This document shows positions 45,112-53,336 of a DNA stretch of 64,000 bases, in pieces. The position numbers and the translations under genes are program-made. The stretch is from Caulobacter vibrioides OR37 (GTDB lineage Bacteria; Pseudomonadota; Alphaproteobacteria; Caulobacterales; Caulobacteraceae), in the NCBI RefSeq assembly GCF_000372645.1, contig NZ_APMP01000014.1, positions 26,373-90,372 on the forward strand. Reading direction: 5' to 3'. Each line of letters begins with the position of its first letter. Within the stretch, counting starts at the first letter, position 1. Under the pieces are notes generated by a model that had not been told where the DNA came from, made no database searches, and worked only from the letters and a program-made list of their open reading frames with translations.

Positions 45112-45196
45112 GACGCTTGTCGTTTCAAAAACCGCGTTCAACCTAGCCTCGCCGTCTGAGCGCCGCGTTAACATGGTAATTTTCCGCGACGACGCC

Positions 45197-45223
45197 GTTG
45201 TCTTCTCGAAGCGAACAGGCTAT
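45197..45223 (+). promoter_or_regulatory. Probable promoter of tRNA-Ser(GCU)
   Basis: TTGTC (45197-45201) and GCTATC (45218-45223) with a 16-base spacer resemble the Caulobacter housekeeping consensus TTGAC / GCTANA. Start of tRNA lies 20 bp after the -10. Confidence 0.45.
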
Positions 45224-45243
45224 CGAACCGCTCCCTCTCAGGA

Positions 45244-45334
45244 GGAAACGTGGCCGAGAGGCTGAAGGCACCGCTTTGCTAAAGCGGCATACCCCTAAAG
45301 GGTATCGAGGGTTCGAATCCCTCCGTTTCCGCCA
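45244..45334 (+). tRNA. tRNA-Ser (anticodon GCU)
   Basis: Acceptor GGAAACG pairs with CGTTTCC (45324-45330), followed by G and encoded CCA. The anticodon arm CCGCT-TTGCTAA-AGCGG places GCT at 45278-45280. A long variable arm and GGTTCGAATCC T-arm are present, as in class II tRNAs. The 3' CCA is genomically encoded. No rRNA operon or integrase adjoins it. Confidence 0.98.
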
Positions 45335-45413
45335 TTCCCTTTTTTCCAGACATATCCACCGGCGTCCGCAAACGTCCGATGTCCTTTCGTCATTCTCACC
45401 GCCGCGCGCCCCG

Positions 45414-45442
45414 GTCACGGGTTCCGCGGCTCGTTCCGTGAC
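45414..45442. repeat. 7-bp inverted repeat downstream of tRNA-Ser
   Basis: GTCACGG / CCGTGAC around a 15-base loop, 80 bp after the tRNA. No T-run follows, so a terminator role is unlikely; it may be an operator or coincidental. Confidence 0.35.
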
Positions 45443-45548
45443 TGGGCGGCGGATGTTCAGGGAGGGGGCTCGCGCTTCAACTGGTCCTTAAGCCCTTGGG
45501 CGCATGATGTTTCTTCGCGCGGCCGCTTTAGGCCGATTGGAGAGCGTC

Positions 45549-45935
45549 ATGTCGATCATGACTTCCAGCACCCGCCGCACCGGCGACCACTTCGAACCCA
45601 CCGATGTCGATCCCCAAGTTCAGCGCCGGTTGCGCGGCTATCTGGAGCAGATCGACTACACCGCCTTCGCGTCGAACAAGGCCGTGCTGGGCGCGACGCT
45701 GGCGCGCGTCGAGGGCGAACGCTTCCAGCGCCTGGCCGTGGCGGCCGCCACCGCCCGCGCCAAATGGGTGGCCGAGGCCGCCGCCATGACCGAGGCCGGG
45801 CCCTCGCTGTCGGAAGCCCAGGTCACGCGCCTGGCCCACCTGCGCGCGGCCTTCGAGGAACTGTCGGCGGTCTACGAGGCCACGCGGCGAATGGTCGAGC
45901 GGGGCTATGTGACGTATCGCCCCAACCAGGCCTAG
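45549..45935 (+). CDS. Conserved-looking 128-residue hypothetical
   Basis: A soluble, helical protein (start MSIMTSSTRRTGDHFEPTD; an ATG at 45504 is also open). It consists mostly of amphipathic helices with many Ala, Arg and Glu (FQRLAVAAATARAKWVAEA, RAAFEELSAVYEATRRM). No motif, Cys cluster or membrane segment is visible. It precedes, 68 bp apart and on the same strand, the GIY-YIG/DUF2239 pair, but the intervening DNA carries its own promoter-like repeats. Function unknown. Confidence 0.6.
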   Translation: MSIMTSSTRRTGDHFEPTDVDPQVQRRLRGYLEQIDYTAFASNKAVLGATLARVEGERFQRLAVAAATARAKWVAEAAAMTEAGPSLSEAQVTRLAHLRAAFEELSAVYEATRRMVERGYVTYRPNQA

Positions 45936-46003
45936 ATTTAATTTATCCGGGTATTATTGACTCCGGATATTGTCCGGGTAAAACGTGCGTCCAGGAGGCG
46001 GTC
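45936..46003 (+). promoter_or_regulatory. Triple direct repeat TCCGGRTA before GIY-YIG gene
   Basis: This 68-bp gap contains TCCGGGTA at 45946-45953, TCCGGATA at 45962-45969 and TCCGGGTA at 45973-45980, with a GACTC (GANTC) at 45959-45963 and an AT-rich background unlike its surroundings. The repeats lie 24-58 bp before the ATG, and a TTGACT at 45957-45962 may be the -35. They look like an operator. Confidence 0.5.
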
Positions 46004-46339
46004 ATGTCCGGACGCAAGGCGCTGCTGCGCGCATATAAGGAACGCAAGGTCGAGGCGGGGATCTACGCCGTGCGCTGCGTGGCGACCGGCGAGGCGTGGG
46101 TCGGCGCGACACCTGACCTGTCGACCCGCCAGAGCGGCGTCTGGTTCTCGCTGCGTCTGGGTTCGCATCGCGACAAGAGCCTGCAGACCGCCTGGAACGC
46201 CCATGGCCCCGACGCCTTCGCGTTCGAGGCGGTCGAGGCCGTCGACACCGAGGGGCTGGACCGGTTCGGTCGCGACAGCCGACTGAAGGAACGCCGCCAG
46301 CACTGGATCGCGGCGCTTAACGCCAGGGGGCTGTTGTGA
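46004..46339 (+). CDS. GIY-YIG nuclease-fold protein
   Basis: A 111-residue protein, a bare GIY-YIG domain. The signature is variant: AGIYAVRCVATGEAWVGAT, so the second element is WVG. A downstream Arg/His (SHRDKSLQTAWNAHG) and Glu (FAFEAVEAV) follow in the expected order. Stand-alone GIY-YIG proteins of this size are of unknown role; some are linked to DNA repair or mobile elements, but there is no mobile context here. The start is preceded by AGGAGG. The TGA overlaps the GTG of the next gene. Confidence 0.78.
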   Translation: MSGRKALLRAYKERKVEAGIYAVRCVATGEAWVGATPDLSTRQSGVWFSLRLGSHRDKSLQTAWNAHGPDAFAFEAVEAVDTEGLDRFGRDSRLKERRQHWIAALNARGLL

Positions 46340-46917
46340 CGGGAACGGACGAGAATGAGTCGGTCTACGTGGTCTTTCACGGGACCCGGCGTGTAACGGT
46401 CGGCTCGAAGCTGGACGCGGCGCTGGCCGCGCGAGAGCTGATTGGGGAAGCCGGCGTCGTGATCTTCGGACCCGATGGGCGCTCGGTCGACTTCGACCTC
46501 AGCGGTGAGCCCGAGGCCTTGGCGGCGCGCATGGCCCCGGCGGCCGAGGCGCCGCGGGGACGCGGGCGGCCAAAGCTGGGCGTGGTGGCGCGCGAGGTGA
46601 CGCTTCTGCCGCGTCACTGGGACTGGCTGGCGGCCCAGCCGGGCGGCGCTTCGGTGGCGCTGCGCAAGCTGGTCGAGGCGGCGCGCCGCGCGGCCGAGGG
46701 GCCTGATCGCATCCGCGGCTCGCGCGAAGCGGCCTATCGCTTCGCCTCGGCGATGGGCGGGAACCTGCCGGGCTTCGAGGAGGCCATGCGGGCGCTGTTC
46801 GCCGGCGACGACGCCGGCTTCGAAGCGCGGATCGAGGAGTGGCCCGCCGATATCGCCGGGCAACTGCGTCGCTACGCCGCCGAGGCTTTCGGACTGGATC
46901 CGGCGACCAGCGCCTAA
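46336..46917 (+). CDS. DUF2239 family protein
   Basis: A 193-residue protein starting at GTG (46336), overlapping the GIY-YIG stop by 4 bp. DUF2239 features: N-terminal VYVVFHGTRRVTVGSKLDAAL, GRGRPKLGVVAREVTLLPRHWDWL in the middle (a putative DNA-binding AT-hook-like GRGRPK stretch) and VALRKLVEAARR. The C-terminal third is acidic and helical. The GRGRPKLG segment followed by an RHWxWL helix may suggest nucleic-acid binding, but no activity is known. Translationally coupled to the GIY-YIG protein. Confidence 0.78.
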   Translation: MTGTDENESVYVVFHGTRRVTVGSKLDAALAARELIGEAGVVIFGPDGRSVDFDLSGEPEALAARMAPAAEAPRGRGRPKLGVVAREVTLLPRHWDWLAAQPGGASVALRKLVEAARRAAEGPDRIRGSREAAYRFASAMGGNLPGFEEAMRALFAGDDAGFEARIEEWPADIAGQLRRYAAEAFGLDPATSA

Positions 46918-46922
46918 CGCGC

Positions 46923-47312
46923 TTAGCCTTTCTTCGGCTCTAGCAGGTCCCAGCGATTGCCGGCGATGTCTTCGAACACGGCAACCGTGCCATAGGCCTC
47001 GCGCCGGGGCTCTTCCAGGAAGGTCACGCCAGCGGCGGCCATGCGGGCGTGATCGCCGGCGAAATCGTCCGTATGCAGAAAAAGCCAAACCCGCCCGCCG
47101 CCCTGGCGGCCTATGGCGCTGGCCTGTTCGCCGATCGCGCGGGCCAGCAGAAAGTCGGTTCCGTCGGTCCCGGGCGAGACCACGACCCAGCGCTTGCCGC
47201 CGCCCATGTCGGTGTCCTCGACCAGGGAAAAGCCCAGCTTGCCGACATAGAATGCGATCGCCTCGTCGTAGTCGGCGACCAGCAGGGTGACGAGAGCGAC
47301 GCGGCGGGCCAT
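46923..47312 (-). CDS. VOC-family glyoxalase-like protein
   Basis: A 129-residue single-module VOC protein (start MARRVALVT at 47312). The usual order is VTLLVADYDEAIAFYVGKLGF, DTDMGGGKRWVVVSP, then VWLFLHTDDFAGDHARM and FEDIAGNRWDLLEPKK. Glu and His positions fit the metal-binding pattern. Such proteins include lactoylglutathione lyase-like and dioxygenase-like members; the substrate is unknown. It converges on the DUF2239 gene with 5 bp between stops. Confidence 0.83.
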   Translation of the reverse strand: MARRVALVTLLVADYDEAIAFYVGKLGFSLVEDTDMGGGKRWVVVSPGTDGTDFLLARAIGEQASAIGRQGGGRVWLFLHTDDFAGDHARMAAAGVTFLEEPRREAYGTVAVFEDIAGNRWDLLEPKKG

Positions 47313-47394
47313 GGGCGACTCCGTGTTGGGAGCCGCGCTTCCTAGCACGGCGTCGCGCGCCTAGGCTCGCCCTTCGATCGATGGGCGAGGGGCC

Positions 47395-48402
47395 TCACCC
47401 GCCCGAATAGCCCCCGATGATCGGCAGGATCTCGCCGGTGATGTAGCTAGCGGTCTGGGGCGAGGCGAGGAAGACGTAGGCGGGGGCGATCTCCTCGGGC
47501 TGGGCCGCGCGCTTCATCGGGGTCTGGGCGCCGAACTGGGTGACCTGCGGGGCCAGCTTGTCGGCCGGGTTCAGTGGGGTCCAGACGGGGCCGGGCGCGA
47601 CCGCGTTGACGCGAATGCCCTTCGGGATCAGGTGCGTGGCCAGCGAGCGGGTGAAGGCGTGGATCCCGCCCTTGGTCATCGAATAGTCCAGCAGGTCCTT
47701 GTTGCCGAGCAGGCCGGTGACGGACCCGGTGTTGATGATCGCGCCGCCCTCGGGCAGGTGCTTCACGGCGGCCTTGGCCATGTGGAAATAGCCGTAGAGA
47801 TTTGTCCGCAAGGTGCGGTCGAAATGCTCTTCGGTCAGGTCCTCGAAGTCGGTGACATGGGCCTGGAACGCGGCGTTGTTGACCAGGACGTCGAGACGGC
47901 CAAGCTCCGCCACGGTCTTCTCGACGGCCGCCTGGGCATAGGCCGGGTCGGCGACGTCGCCGGGCAGCAGGATGGCGCGGCGGCCTTCCTTCTCGACGGC
48001 GGCCTTGGTTTCCTCCGCGTCGGCGGCCTCGTTCAGGTAGCCGATGGCGATATCGGCGCCTTCGCGCGCGAACAGCACCGCCACCGCCCTGCCGATGCCG
48101 CTGTCGGCGCCGGTGATCAGCGCGATCTTGCCCTCCAGTTTGCCCGACCCCTTGTAGAACGGCGCGTCGTACATCGGGGCCGGCGACAGCGCGGCCTCCT
48201 CGCCGGGCTTGGCTTGATGCTGCTCGGGGTAGGGCGGGGCGGGATAGGGGCGGGCGCCGGCCTGCATCGCCTGGCCTTCCTGATCGTCCTTGGGCTGGAA
48301 CGAGCGTTCCTCCTGGGCGTCGAGCGGCGCCTGGATGTCGCGATAGGCCTGGGCGACGCGGTCGCCGGCGTGTTCGAACTGAGGGGTCTCGGTATGGGCC
48401 AT
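47395..48402 (-). CDS. SDR oxidoreductase with N-terminal extension (YghA/YhdF-like)
   Basis: A 335-residue short-chain dehydrogenase. The Rossmann core starts near residue 100: ALITGADSGIGRAVAV (cofactor), NNAA, and the catalytic YSMTKGG (Tyr-x-x-x-Lys). It has a long N-terminal extension rich in Pro and Gln (EERSFQPKDDQEGQAMQ, PAPPYPEQHQAKPGEE), a hallmark of the general-stress YghA/YhdF-type SDR group. The start is MAHTETPQ at 48402. Substrate unknown; NAD(P)H use is inferred from the GADSGIG motif. Confidence 0.88.
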   Translation of the reverse strand: MAHTETPQFEHAGDRVAQAYRDIQAPLDAQEERSFQPKDDQEGQAMQAGARPYPAPPYPEQHQAKPGEEAALSPAPMYDAPFYKGSGKLEGKIALITGADSGIGRAVAVLFAREGADIAIGYLNEAADAEETKAAVEKEGRRAILLPGDVADPAYAQAAVEKTVAELGRLDVLVNNAAFQAHVTDFEDLTEEHFDRTLRTNLYGYFHMAKAAVKHLPEGGAIINTGSVTGLLGNKDLLDYSMTKGGIHAFTRSLATHLIPKGIRVNAVAPGPVWTPLNPADKLAPQVTQFGAQTPMKRAAQPEEIAPAYVFLASPQTASYITGEILPIIGGYSGG

Positions 48403-48548
48403 GTCGCGCTCCTGAAGGGGAGCTCGGAAAACCACTGGGCTGGCGCGACGTTCCCAGAGGCGCTAAATGCGGGGCGCCCACAAAACGGGCAGGCGCCACT
48501 TCGCGCGCCCTCTCTCGACATCCCTTTCCTGGCCTTGGAGGGACCACC

Positions 48549-49961
48549 ATGCCGCGCGACGCGGCCGGCGCGGCGCTTTCCTCGAGAAGGCCGCGCGGCC
48601 CGATCACGACCGACCTGATCGAACTGCTCCGCCTGGCGGGGCCGGTCGTCCTGTCGCGCCTGGGCATCATGGTCATGGGCCTGACCGACGCCATCGTCGT
48701 CGGCCACTATTCGGCGCGGCAGCTCGGCTTTCACGCCATGGCCTGGGCCCCCAGTTCGGTGCTGATCACCATGTCGATCGGTCTTCTGGTCGGGGTGCAG
48801 GTGATGACCGCCCGGGCGATCGGGGCGGGAAAGCCTCACGAGACCGGCGCGGTGCTGCGCCGAGGCCTCGTCTACGGCGCTTGGATCGGCGTCGTCGGCG
48901 CGGTCGTGCTGGCGGCGTTCGGTCCGCTGTTCCTGCGCGGCCTGGGCCTGAAGGACGGCCTGGCCGAAGGCGCGGCCGCGCCGCTGATCGTGTTCTCGCT
49001 GTCACTGCCGGTCTATGCCCTGTCGGTGGTCTTGAGCTTCTGGCTGGAGGGGCTGGCGCGGCCGGGCTTCGTGACCATCGCCATGTGGGTCGCCAACGCG
49101 GTGAACCTGGCGGTCAACCTGCTGCTGGTGCCGGGGACCCTGGGGCTGCCGGCCCTCGGCGCCGTCGGGGCGGCGTGGTCGACCTTCGTGGCTCGGACCT
49201 TCCTGACGGCGGCCCTGGCCCTTTACATCGCCCGCATGAAGGACGCCCGAGCCCTGGGCGTCTTCGACAAGCCGGCTCGCGACCGCGCCGCCGAGGCCGA
49301 GCAGCGCAAGATCGGCTATGGCGCCGGGGCATCGAACTTCTTCGAGGTGGCGGCCTTCGCCGGCATGAACCTGGTGGCCGGCTGGATCGGCGGCCTGGCC
49401 GTCGCGGCCTGGGCGGTCGTGCTGAACGTGGCGGGGATCATCTTCATGGTTCCGCTGGGCGTCTCGACCGCCACCGCCGTGCAGGTGGGCCGGGCCTATG
49501 GCGCGCGAGATCCGGCGGGCATGACCCGCGCCGGCTGGATCGCCTTCGCGGTCATCGCCATCGTCGGGCTGATCGCCGGCTGCCTGCTCTATCCGACCCG
49601 GTCCTGGGTGGCCTTGGCCTATACCAGCGACCCGGCGGCGCGGGCGCTGATCCTGCCGGCCCTGGCGCTGACCTGCCTGTTCCTGGCCCCCGACGCGGTG
49701 CAGGTGGTGGCGGCCCAGGCCCTGCGGGCGCGCGGTGAGGTGTGGATCCCGACGATCACCCACCTGATCAGCTATGCCCTGGTCATGGGCCCGCTGGCCT
49801 GGTGGCTGGCCATTCCGCGCGGCATGGGCCTGGAGGGCGTGGTGACCTCGGTGATCGTCACCAGCTTCCTGTCGGCCGGCTTCCTGGTGGCGCGGTTCCG
49901 GATGCTGGACTGGCGCGACCGGCGCGACGCGCTTTCTCGCGCGGGCGAGACGGGCGTTTAA
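48549..49961 (+). CDS. MATE-family multidrug/toxin efflux transporter
   Basis: A 470-residue NorM/DinF-type transporter with twelve helices in two six-helix halves (start MPRDAAGA after GGAGGGACCACC). Typical segments are LLRLAGPVVLSRLGIMVMG, TDAIVVGHYS and GLLVGVQVMTARAIGAGK in half one, and NLVAGWIGGLAVAAWAVVLN in half two. Substrates and the coupling ion (Na or H) are unknown. Its TAA overlaps, on the other strand, the stop of the converging DUF429-like gene (TTAA). Confidence 0.92.
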   Translation: MPRDAAGAALSSRRPRGPITTDLIELLRLAGPVVLSRLGIMVMGLTDAIVVGHYSARQLGFHAMAWAPSSVLITMSIGLLVGVQVMTARAIGAGKPHETGAVLRRGLVYGAWIGVVGAVVLAAFGPLFLRGLGLKDGLAEGAAAPLIVFSLSLPVYALSVVLSFWLEGLARPGFVTIAMWVANAVNLAVNLLLVPGTLGLPALGAVGAAWSTFVARTFLTAALALYIARMKDARALGVFDKPARDRAAEAEQRKIGYGAGASNFFEVAAFAGMNLVAGWIGGLAVAAWAVVLNVAGIIFMVPLGVSTATAVQVGRAYGARDPAGMTRAGWIAFAVIAIVGLIAGCLLYPTRSWVALAYTSDPAARALILPALALTCLFLAPDAVQVVAAQALRARGEVWIPTITHLISYALVMGPLAWWLAIPRGMGLEGVVTSVIVTSFLSAGFLVARFRMLDWRDRRDALSRAGETGV

Positions 49962-50854
49962 GCCCCCAGGATCCAGCCTTCTTCGGTCTGGGCCGCCGTT
50001 AGCGCCTCATCGGACAGGCCCTTCGGCGCGGCGAAGATCGCCCCCAGCTTGCCGGCCTCGTCCAGCTTGGCGAAGTGTTCGGCCAGGCCGCGCACCTGGG
50101 CCAGGTCCTTGACCTCGCCTGCGGCCGGCGCGGCCTTGATCAGCGACGGATAGACCTCGGCCACCACGGTCGCGACGCCCTCGAGGTCCGCCTCGGTCAG
50201 GGCCTTGAAGCCGGTCTCGAACGGCCAGACGCGCAGGGTCTCGCCGCGCGCGTCCTTCAGTCGACGCACGGCCGGGATGCCCATGATCGCCTGACCGCCG
50301 ACGGAGCCGTTGTAATAGAGCTTCCAGATCGAGTGCGCGCCCTTGGCCGCCTCGTCGGCGTGGCGGAACTCCGGCAGGTCGCCTTCGCCATGCTCGCGCG
50401 GGCGCTTGGGCTGCAGCGTCGTCAGGGCGTCCTTGGGCGGGCAGCCCCAGAACGGGAAGGGGCCGCCGGTCAGGCGGCGGTTGATTTCCGAACCGACGCC
50501 GAAGCGGTTGTTGGTGTTGTCGGGCTTGTCCTTGACCATCTTGGCCAGCTGGTCCCAGACCGCGCGCCAGGGCGTCTCACCGGGCAGGGCCAGGGCCTGG
50601 GCCAGACCGCGCGGGAAGCCCAGCGGGAAGTCGAAGCCGACCAGGGCCCGCTCGCCGCGCTTCTTCAGGTCGTCGAGGACGGCGGCCAGGCGCGTCTCGG
50701 CTTCGGTGCGCGTGGCGGGGTTGTAGCTCTCGAAGGTCAGGCGGAAGCGCACGTCGCGCTTGAGCACGCCGATCCAGATGGAGTCCGCGCCCGTGGTCGG
50801 CTTGGCCGCCGCGCTCCAGTCGACGATTACATAGGCGCTGAACAGACGCGACAC
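49958..50854 (-). CDS. DUF429-like RNase H-fold protein, unknown
   Basis: A 298-residue protein beginning SAYVIVDWSAAAKPTTG, a ribonuclease H-like strand with Asp, then SIWIGVL and GFDFPLGFPRGLA. Later motifs NRFGVGSEINRRL, FPFWGCPPKD and VAEVYPSLIK resemble DUF429-type families. Cofactor-related functions have been guessed for relatives but none is established. Cytoplasmic, monocistronic. The converging MATE gene shares the last bases. I am confident it is a real gene but not of its activity. Confidence 0.75.
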   Translation of the reverse strand: MSRLFSAYVIVDWSAAAKPTTGADSIWIGVLKRDVRFRLTFESYNPATRTEAETRLAAVLDDLKKRGERALVGFDFPLGFPRGLAQALALPGETPWRAVWDQLAKMVKDKPDNTNNRFGVGSEINRRLTGGPFPFWGCPPKDALTTLQPKRPREHGEGDLPEFRHADEAAKGAHSIWKLYYNGSVGGQAIMGIPAVRRLKDARGETLRVWPFETGFKALTEADLEGVATVVAEVYPSLIKAAPAAGEVKDLAQVRGLAEHFAKLDEAGKLGAIFAAPKGLSDEALTAAQTEEGWILGA

Positions 50855-50943
50855 GGCACGCGGCTCCGTCGAGGGGAAGGAAGCCGCGCTTCTACTCCGC
50901 CGGCAGCGTCAAAACCAGTGCAGGAAAGTGCTTGACGGGGCGC

Positions 50944-52938
50944 TCACGCCGCGTCGCGCACCTCGCTGGTCGGACCGATCGGACGACCGTCGCGGGCGAA
51001 CCAGCGGATCGGCGGCTCGCAGGCCGCGCCCAGGGCCGCGCGCACGATGGCCGGCGGGCGGCGTTCTTCCGGGGTCATGAACAGGCCGTTGGTCTTGACC
51101 TTCAGGCCGGCGACCTTGTTGGCGCCCAACATGGTCAGCGGCACGGCCAGGATCAGGCCGGCCAGGATCGGGGCGGTCGAGGTGAACAGGTCCGGCGTGA
51201 ACCAGAACAGCGCGCCCAGCGCCAGGCCGGAGACGCTGATCCAACCCATGGCCGAAGAGGCTTCCTTGAAGTCGACCTTGTCGGCGTCGCGGCGCTGGGC
51301 CGCCCAGCCGCCGACCTTGCCGGCCAGGATCTCGACGATGGCGCGGGTCTGGGTGAACATCAGCATGGGGGCGACCAGGGCCGAGAGCAGCATCTCGACG
51401 ACCAGACCGGCGGCCACGCGGCGCTTGCCGCCGAAACCCTTGACCTCGCCCTTGCGGGTCAGGACCAGGATCGTGCCCAGGATCTTGGGTCCGAACAGCA
51501 GCACGAAGGTGATGATCATCGCCCAGGCCGTGGCCTGGATCTCGCGCCAGTCGATCAGGGCGTGGGCCGCGGCCTTCAGGTCGGCCATGGTGAAGGCCGC
51601 CTTCTTCAGCTCGGGCATCAGGGCGCGCGAGATCAGGCCGGCCGACAGACAGACGAACCACAGCGGCGACAGGGCGTAGCTGAGGATGCCGATCACCAGG
51701 TGCAGGCGGCTCATCCAGTGCAGGCCGGGCAGGGCGACCAGCGGCGCGTGCTGCACGTTGCCCCGGCACCAGCGGCGGTCGCGGGTGGCGAAGTCCAGCA
51801 GGTTCGAGGGGCTTTCCTCGTAGGAGCCGTCCAGATACGGGGCCAGGTGAACGCTCCAGCCCCCCCGGCGCAGCAGGGCGCTTTCCAGCGCGTCGTGGCT
51901 CATGACCTCGCCGCCGAACGGCTTGGGGCCAGGCAGATGCGGCAGGCCGCAGGTCTCGGCGAAGGCGCGGGTGCGGACGATGGCGTTGTGGCCCCAGAAC
52001 GAGCTCTCCGAACCCGACCACCAGGCCAAGCCCGTCCAGGCGACGCGGCCATACAGGCGCGTGGCGAACTGCAGGGTGCGGGCGAAGATCGTCTGGCCAT
52101 TGATGATCATCGGCATGGTCTGGATCAGGCCGGCGCCCGGGTGACGCTCCATGGCGTCGGCCAGGCGGACCATGGCCTCGCCGGTCATCAGGCTGTCGGC
52201 GTCCAGCACCAGCATGTGCTCGTAGGCGCTGCCCCAGCGGCTGACCCAGTCGGCGACGTTGCCGGCCTTGCGGCCCGTGTTTTCCTTGCGGATGCGGTAA
52301 TAGACGTTGCAGTTCGCCTCGCGGCGGAAGCGGGCGAAGCAGGCTTGTTCGGCCAGGGCGACCTGAGCGTCGCGGGTGTCGCTGATCACGAAGATGTCGA
52401 AGCTACGGGCCTGGCCGGTCTCGGCCAGCGAGGCGTCCATGGCGCGCAGCCGGGCGAACACCGCCGACGCGTCTTCGTTATAGACCGGCATGAGGATGGC
52501 GGTGCGGGTATGCAGCTTGGGCATGGGCGCGTCGCCGTCGATGCCCAACGGGTCCTTCGGCTTGCCCATCAGCACCACGAAGCCGATGAACGCGGTGCAG
52601 AACCACAGCGACAGCGCCAGGAACAGCGGCGCCAGCAGCACCAGCACCACGGCTTCCAGTCGGGTGACGCCGCCCAGGGCGATGGTGTCGTAGGAGGCCT
52701 TCCAGCCGGCGAAGCCCATGGCCAGGGTCATCAGGCCCAGCGCCCAACGGCGGGCCTTCATGTCCGGGATCAAGGCGCCGGCCCGTCGCGGGCCGCCTTG
52801 CCAGAAGCCCAGCGGCTGGACCGGCATGGCCAGCGGGGCCTCGACCGGGATCTCGACGCTGTCGCGGCGACCCATCGCCTGATCGAGGGACACGCTCGTG
52901 GAGGTGCGCACGTCGAAGGAGGCGGAGCGTTCGCTCAT
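50944..52938 (-). CDS. opgH: Osmoregulated periplasmic glucan glucosyltransferase OpgH (MdoH)
   Basis: A 664-residue inner-membrane GT2 enzyme that polymerises the beta-glucan backbone of osmoregulated periplasmic glucans. About 60 N-terminal cytoplasmic residues precede two helices, then the GT domain with LMPVYNED, SDTRDAQVA, LDADSLMTGE and the RDRRWCRGN (QxxRW-like) motif, then five or six C-terminal helices. It is shorter than E. coli OpgH (about 850), mostly at the N-terminus. No opgG is adjacent. OPG synthesis is closely tied to envelope shape in Caulobacter. Confidence 0.94.
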   Translation of the reverse strand: MSERSASFDVRTSTSVSLDQAMGRRDSVEIPVEAPLAMPVQPLGFWQGGPRRAGALIPDMKARRWALGLMTLAMGFAGWKASYDTIALGGVTRLEAVVLVLLAPLFLALSLWFCTAFIGFVVLMGKPKDPLGIDGDAPMPKLHTRTAILMPVYNEDASAVFARLRAMDASLAETGQARSFDIFVISDTRDAQVALAEQACFARFRREANCNVYYRIRKENTGRKAGNVADWVSRWGSAYEHMLVLDADSLMTGEAMVRLADAMERHPGAGLIQTMPMIINGQTIFARTLQFATRLYGRVAWTGLAWWSGSESSFWGHNAIVRTRAFAETCGLPHLPGPKPFGGEVMSHDALESALLRRGGWSVHLAPYLDGSYEESPSNLLDFATRDRRWCRGNVQHAPLVALPGLHWMSRLHLVIGILSYALSPLWFVCLSAGLISRALMPELKKAAFTMADLKAAAHALIDWREIQATAWAMIITFVLLFGPKILGTILVLTRKGEVKGFGGKRRVAAGLVVEMLLSALVAPMLMFTQTRAIVEILAGKVGGWAAQRRDADKVDFKEASSAMGWISVSGLALGALFWFTPDLFTSTAPILAGLILAVPLTMLGANKVAGLKVKTNGLFMTPEERRPPAIVRAALGAACEPPIRWFARDGRPIGPTSEVRDAA

Positions 52939-53336
52939 GTCGGTCAGATCTCGGACTTTCCGGCGCGGAGAGCCGCCGGTTGGACCTACAGTAAAACCTC
53001 GATCACAAATTCGCTACCAGAAATCACGCCGATTTCGCAGTTGCGAGAAAAAACCTGTGAAGCCAAGCGCGCGAACGACGTCCCCTCGCGGGTGGTGTGA
53101 TTCTAAGTCTATGAAAGTATAAAGTTTATAGCGCGGCTAGAGCGTCCGCCCCGCACGAGCGGAAAAGTCAGTCGCCGTGGCTCTTCCGTCGGCCGTCGTG
53201 CCCCTCGGCCCATCATTCACTCGCCTCTCGCGGCGTCTAGTCGTTCGCCGACGCGGCGAAATTCTCACGCCTGATCACAGCGGCGCGAGCGGCGGGCTCG
53301 AGCGCTGCGCGCTCCAGCCCGCCATCGACGAGGATT
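52939..53336. other. 398-bp intergenic region upstream of opgH
   Basis: No gene found. The part nearest opgH (about 52980-53130) is AT-rich for the window and contains GATTC (GANTC) near 53099 and a TATAAAGTTTATA-like stretch, so it probably holds the opgH promoter and leader. The distal half (53140-53336) is GC-rich and ends in a strong hairpin (53291-53323). Confidence 0.5.
53291..53323. terminator. 15-bp GC-rich hairpin after the CurA-like gene
   Basis: GGCGGGCTCGAGCGC / GCGCTCCAGCCCGCC with a TGC loop and one mismatch, ending 14 bp past the stop at 53337. There is no T-run on either strand, so a strictly rho-independent function is uncertain; RNA 3'-end protection is an alternative. Confidence 0.45.

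Noticed and set aside
45143..45418. Minus-strand frame containing RDSNPRYPLGV opposite tRNA-Ser
   Set aside because: This peptide is the well-known artefact of translating the antisense of tRNA-Ser; it is not a protein-coding gene.
45421..45439. GTTC...GTTC pair after tRNA-Ser as a LexA box
   Set aside because: The spacer is eight bases, not the required seven.
45244..45548. tRNA-Ser as integration site of a genomic island
   Set aside because: No integrase, no second copy of the tRNA 3' end was seen, and neighbouring codon use is native.
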